Shown here: positions 63,305 through 64,000 of the stretch, piece by piece
How the letters are laid out: each line of letters starts with the position of its first letter
Position numbering within the stretch: position 1 is the stretch's first letter
Source: Trachythela sp. YZ-2020
Lineage: Eukaryota > Cnidaria > Anthozoa > Malacalcyonacea > Clavulariidae
DNA length: 64,000 bases
Direction of reading: 5' to 3'
NCBI GenBank assembly: GCA_016169945.1
Contig: JADLSH010000389.1
Coordinates: 637,001 to 701,000, forward strand
Made by a program: the position numbers and the translations under genes
Notes under the pieces: model-generated
What the model saw: only the letters and a program-made list of their open reading frames with translations
Databases searched by the model: none
What the model was told of the DNA's origin: nothing

Positions 63305-63852
63305 AAAAATGTAGAAAAAAATATTTTATTAGTCTAAAAAGTAGTATTTAGTAAATAAGAGTATAGTTTAGGATGTATTTTAGAGTTAGCTTTCACTAAT
63401 AGTTCATGTATTCAACTAAAGTTAATTAAATCAGCTTGGGTTCTCTGTTGTCACACGCAGCCTTCTTCTATCTCCGTGAAAAACATTCACCCCCCTGTCA
63501 CGGTCTGTCACTTTGCCCACGTGAGATTTGTACGGAATGTTTTGAAAGACTCGTAAGCAACATTTTACAGGGTGTTAAAATGCTGCATTTCGTACCTTTT
63601 ATTCATATCTTTATTTTCATGCCCTTAATAAAGGGTTAAATTTGTTATTAGTGGAATCGAAAAGGCTTGGATGAAAGAATAACGAGGCCGAATTGTTGAC
63701 AACCGACACGAGATGACACAATGGCGTCGAATTTGGACAAAGTTGAGGTTTTACCTTGTCGATGGTTAAACAGCTAGGATCTACTTGAAACCTAGTTAAA
63801 ACTTGTTTAAATTGATACCATTATGTCTGAACTGACTTACATATTTGGAAGG
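63305..63852 (+). repeat. Right arm of the inverted promoter duplication
   Basis: Upstream region and first codons of the gene at 63823. It carries a YY1-like motif (ACACAATGGCGTC near 63717-63729), which also starts a 16-codon upstream frame (MASNLDKVEVLPCRWL). Confidence 0.85.
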
Positions 63853-63924
63853 ATTTCAACGAGTATCGCTGATGAACAGCGGAGTAAAGTGGCGAATTTG
63901 GCCAAATACGTCCATTTGCAAGAG
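63823..63924 (+). CDS. First coding exon of an unrecognised host gene
   Basis: 34 codons, MSELTYIFGRISTSIADEQR then SKVANLAKYVHLQE, ending at a good donor (GAG/GTAGGT at 63925). Its upstream region has a YY1-like initiator motif and a short upstream frame. The rest of the gene lies beyond the right edge. I do not recognise the protein. The first ten codons are duplicated in the inverted left arm. Confidence 0.6.
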
Positions 63925-64000
63925 GTAGGTACATTTCAAATTATTACTTCGGTCACAAAATATTTACTATTTTACACCAAAATAGCGGTAATATACTTAA

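Overview
This window looks like repeat-rich, AT-rich genomic DNA from an invertebrate animal. The evidence is spliced genes with GT-AG introns, NRF-1-like and YY1-like promoter motifs, a THAP-type P-element transposase gene, an Nck-like SH3 adaptor exon, a tRNA-derived SINE, and a broad set of retroelements (BEL/Pao, Copia, Gypsy, Penelope-like, DIRS-like, several LINEs). A marine invertebrate, perhaps a cnidarian, is my best guess. The sequence does not prove the phylum.

Layout. 1-1587 (minus): two-exon THAP9/P-element transposase gene running off the left edge. 2.2-3.2 kb: NRF-1-like site and a fold-back element with telomere-like repeats. 5.9-9.2 kb: decayed Copia element holding a Gypsy 3' remnant. 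11.5-18.1 kb: a repeat unit at 11.5 kb, a candidate small three-exon gene, and a second copy of that unit split by a 4.35 kb insert. The insert has its own inverted ends, a TATA box, a 93-bp minisatellite and a dead LINE. 19.85-20.2 kb: SINE. 20.2-27.85 kb: young, complete BEL/Pao element with a 5-bp target duplication. 27.85-39.77 kb: head-to-tail array of three copies of one LINE separated by (TCAC)n/(TTAC)n microsatellites. 39.7-43.8 kb: two Penelope-like elements (PLEs) head to head in a large palindrome, each ending outward in a hammerhead ribozyme. 43.9-44.4 kb: a perfect palindrome and a 237-bp retrozyme-like unit with a canonical hammerhead. 44.4-47.3 kb: LINE relic split by a TTAA-flanked DNA transposon. 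48.2-50.6 kb: inverted promoter duplication around a decayed multi-exon gene. 50.8 kb: first coding exon of an Nck-like adaptor. 51-55.4 kb: several palindromic and miniature elements. 56.1-62.4 kb: DIRS-like tyrosine-recombinase retrotransposon split by 1.9 kb of foreign DNA. 62.6-63.9 kb: inverted duplication of a gene promoter, then the first exon of that gene.

Few host genes are visible: the THAP9-like gene, the candidate coiled-coil gene at 11.7-13.5 kb, the Nck-like exon and the exon at 63.8 kb. Most of the rest is nested mobile DNA, and several insertion orders can be read directly. The least conventional part is 38.8-44.4 kb. There, hammerhead self-cleaving motifs occur at both ends of the PLE palindrome, in a small retrozyme-like unit, as a palindromic half-motif, and as an antisense relic in the 5' UTR of every LINE copy. 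The LINE-PLE junction falls inside that shared ribozyme sequence.
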